Source: UBA1189 sp045660385
GTDB lineage: Bacteria; Bacteroidota; Bacteroidia; Bacteroidales; Bacteroidaceae
Assembly (NCBI GenBank): GCA_045660385.1
Contig: JAZRDT010000124.1
Span: 1 to 7,341 of the forward strand
Reading direction: 5' to 3'
Length of the DNA stretch: 7,341 nt
The position numbers were made by a program, and so were the translations under genes. The notes under the pieces were generated by a model, which saw only the letters and a program-made list of their open reading frames with translations, was not told the DNA's origin and did no database searches. The first letter of the stretch is position 1. Every line of letters starts with the position of its first letter. Below, one piece after another: positions 6,396-7,341 of this stretch.

Positions 6396-7121
6396 TCAGT
6401 TCACAATCACTGTAGGGAAATATTCCTTGAAGAGGGACTCTGCACGCTGGAGCTGCTCTTGCGTGTTCTCTTTCACGTGGTCGAGTTCGTATTTCCAGCC
6501 CATGGCTTCCCACTTGTGTACGCCGAAGCGGTGGTAGGGGAGTATCTCTACGCGCTGTATCTGCTTGTATTGGCCAAGGGCTTCACCCAAAGCTCGGATA
6601 TCCTCTTCCATATCACTATATCCAGGTACGAGTACGTAGCGGAGCCAGAAGGGATGGTCGTCCTCTTCGAGCCATGCGGCGGTACGCAAGGTCTGCTCGT
6701 TGCTACGGCCGGTGAGCTGGCGATGGCGCTCGGGGTTGAACTGCTTGATGTCGAGCAATACGAGGTCTATTTCGCTGAGGAGTTCTTCTACATGCTTGTT
6801 CCACACACCACCATTAGAGTCGATGCAGGTGTGTATGCCATGGCTCTTGAGATCTTTTACTATAGGTATAAGGGCCTCGGCTTGTACGGTAGGTTCGCCA
6901 CCTGAGAAGGTGACGCCACCACGCTTGCCGAAGAAGGGCTTTTGGTCTACTGCCATGTGTACGATGTCTTCGGGACGTGTGGGTTTACCGCCCTGAAGTT
7001 CGATGGTGTCGGGGTTTGCACAATAGAGGCAACGGAAGGGACAGCCTTGAAGGAAAACGACGAGCCGGAGACCCGGCCCGTCGAATGTCCCCATACTTTC
7101 GTAGGAGTGTACGTTTATCAT
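6396..7121 (-). CDS. pflA: Pyruvate formate-lyase activating enzyme (radical SAM)
   Basis: A cytoplasmic radical S-adenosylmethionine enzyme that abstracts a hydrogen from the catalytic glycine of PflB, switching on non-oxidative cleavage of pyruvate to acetyl-CoA and formate. The protein is 241 residues, close to the 246 of E. coli. The [4Fe-4S] ligands are Cys27, Cys31 and Cys34 in GCPFRCLYCANPDT. The SAM-binding GGEP lies at 74-77 (VTFSGGEPTVQ), and later family blocks LLDIKQFNPERH, LTGRSNEQT and VEILPYHRFG are present. The ATG at 7121 is chosen because MINVHSYESMGTFDGPG is the usual N-terminus. A longer in-frame GTG at 7235 would add 38 residues encoded by intergenic repeat DNA and is rejected. 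pflB lies upstream on the same strand, 144 bp away, with an inverted repeat pair between them. A terminator follows at 6322-6370. Confidence 0.96.
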   Translation of the reverse strand: MINVHSYESMGTFDGPGLRLVVFLQGCPFRCLYCANPDTIELQGGKPTRPEDIVHMAVDQKPFFGKRGGVTFSGGEPTVQAEALIPIVKDLKSHGIHTCIDSNGGVWNKHVEELLSEIDLVLLDIKQFNPERHRQLTGRSNEQTLRTAAWLEEDDHPFWLRYVLVPGYSDMEEDIRALGEALGQYKQIQRVEILPYHRFGVHKWEAMGWKYELDHVKENTQEQLQRAESLFKEYFPTVIVN

Positions 7122-7137
7122 TTCGATAATTAGGAGA

Positions 7138-7166
7138 GGCCTCCCCAACCCCTCCCAAGGAGGGGC
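7138..7166 (-). repeat. REP-like palindromic repeat, copy A
   Basis: This copy consists of GGCCTCCCC, then AA, then a 7-bp hairpin CCCCTCC-CAA-GGAGGGG (7149-7165). It lies 16 bp upstream of the pflA start codon, on the transcribed side. It is an inverted copy of the element at 7234-7264. GC-rich palindromes of this CCCCTCCC type are widespread between genes in Bacteroidetes genomes (general recollection). It could act as an mRNA-stabilising or attenuating hairpin between pflB and pflA, or simply be a mobile-like intergenic repeat. Confidence 0.75.
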
Positions 7167-7233
7167 TTTTCCGACATCGCGGATAAGAGGATTCTCTGTT
7201 AATTGGTTATTACTTTTTATCGGGCTCCGAGTC

Positions 7234-7264
7234 ACCCCTCCTCGGGAGGGGCAAGGGGGAGGCC
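7234..7264 (+). repeat. REP-like palindromic repeat, copy B (inverted relative to A)
   Basis: This copy contains the 7-bp hairpin CCCCTCC-TCG-GGAGGGG (7235-7251), followed by CAA and GGGGGAGGCC (7255-7264). Its reverse complement matches copy A over nearly the whole unit, with an extra C and a two- to three-base difference at the junction and loop. It ends one base before the pflB stop codon. The A-B pair can form either two small hairpins or one long stem of about 20 bp enclosing the 67-bp spacer. Confidence 0.75.
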
Positions 7265-7265
7265 A

Positions 7266-7341
7266 TTACATTCTCTCGTGGAACGAACGGCTGATAACTT
7301 CGAGCTGGTGCTCGCGGCTGAGCTTGATGAAGTTAACAGCG
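7266..7341 (-). CDS. pflB: Pyruvate formate-lyase, C-terminal 24 codons (5' part outside window)
   Basis: Formate C-acetyltransferase converts pyruvate and CoA to formate and acetyl-CoA with a glycyl radical. Only the end is present. From the right edge the minus strand reads AVNFIKLSREHQLEV, then ISRSFHERM and TAA (7266-7268). This lines up with the end of E. coli PflB, which runs on from RVSGYAV through a KEQQQDVITRTF-like helix. The base at 7341 would be the last base of the tyrosine codon, so the radical glycine lies just outside the window. pflA downstream on the same strand supports the call. Confidence 0.9.
   Translation of the reverse strand, partial: AVNFIKLSREHQLEVISRSFHERM

Noticed and set aside
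7122..7235. 38-residue N-terminal extension of PflA from a GTG at 7235
   Set aside because: The extension (including GKAPPWEGLGRPL) is the translation of repeat copy A and its spacer; the family's normal N-terminus begins at the ATG at 7121.

Overview
The window looks like part of a Bacteroidales chromosome, most likely from a gut- or rumen-type anaerobe and possibly Prevotellaceae-like. The evidence is as follows. The pyruvate formate-lyase activating enzyme has the wording I associate with this order. A di-haem peroxidase is preceded by a haem-binding domain. There is a large exported, multi-domain carbohydrate-active protein whose C-terminus (QGINLLRMSDGTT...KVVVK) resembles the short type IX secretion/sorting-like tails of Prevotella and relatives. 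The one visible promoter candidate fits the Bacteroidetes TTTG / TAnnTTTG pattern rather than a sigma-70 pattern. Coding DNA appears GC-rich by eye and the intergenic regions are AT-rich.

Layout. Bases 1-1688 hold two plus-strand genes 15 bp apart: the 3' part of a di-haem cytochrome c peroxidase (5' end outside the window) and a complete nicotinamidase, pncA. Bases 1689-1972 are a convergent intergenic region with no credible gene. It contains a period-7 TTAGNNN repeat, a strong intrinsic terminator for the pncA side, a 15-bp tandem duplication, a second hairpin, and a 12-bp perfect hairpin just past the end of the opposing gene. Bases 1973-6202 (minus) are one 1409-residue secreted protein. 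It has a clan GH-A-like glycoside hydrolase domain, a ricin-type beta-trefoil, an Fn3 domain, a LamG-like domain, two related beta-sandwich modules separated by a helical segment, an acidic linker and a sorting-like tail. Its probable promoter lies at 6235-6265. Bases 6203-6395 hold that promoter and the terminator of the next gene. Bases 6396-7121 (minus) are pflA, and 7266-7341 (minus) is the last 24 codons of pflB. The pflB-pflA gap (7122-7265) is largely made of an inverted pair of GC-rich palindromic (REP-like) repeats.

How the genes fit together. pflB and pflA form the anaerobic pyruvate-to-formate/acetyl-CoA unit, with PflA installing the glycyl radical on PflB. The peroxidase would detoxify H2O2 in the periplasm, and PncA would recycle nicotinamide into the NAD pool; their shared transcript is inferred from spacing only. 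The large exported protein is a stand-alone carbohydrate-active enzyme: no SusC/SusD, regulator or other glycoside hydrolase is visible beside it in this window. I found no CRISPR array, tRNA, rRNA, transposase or phage gene. The least ordinary items are the repeat pair inside the pfl operon, the structured 1701-1967 intergenic region, and the architecture of the large hydrolase. None of them amounts to a clearly new biological system.
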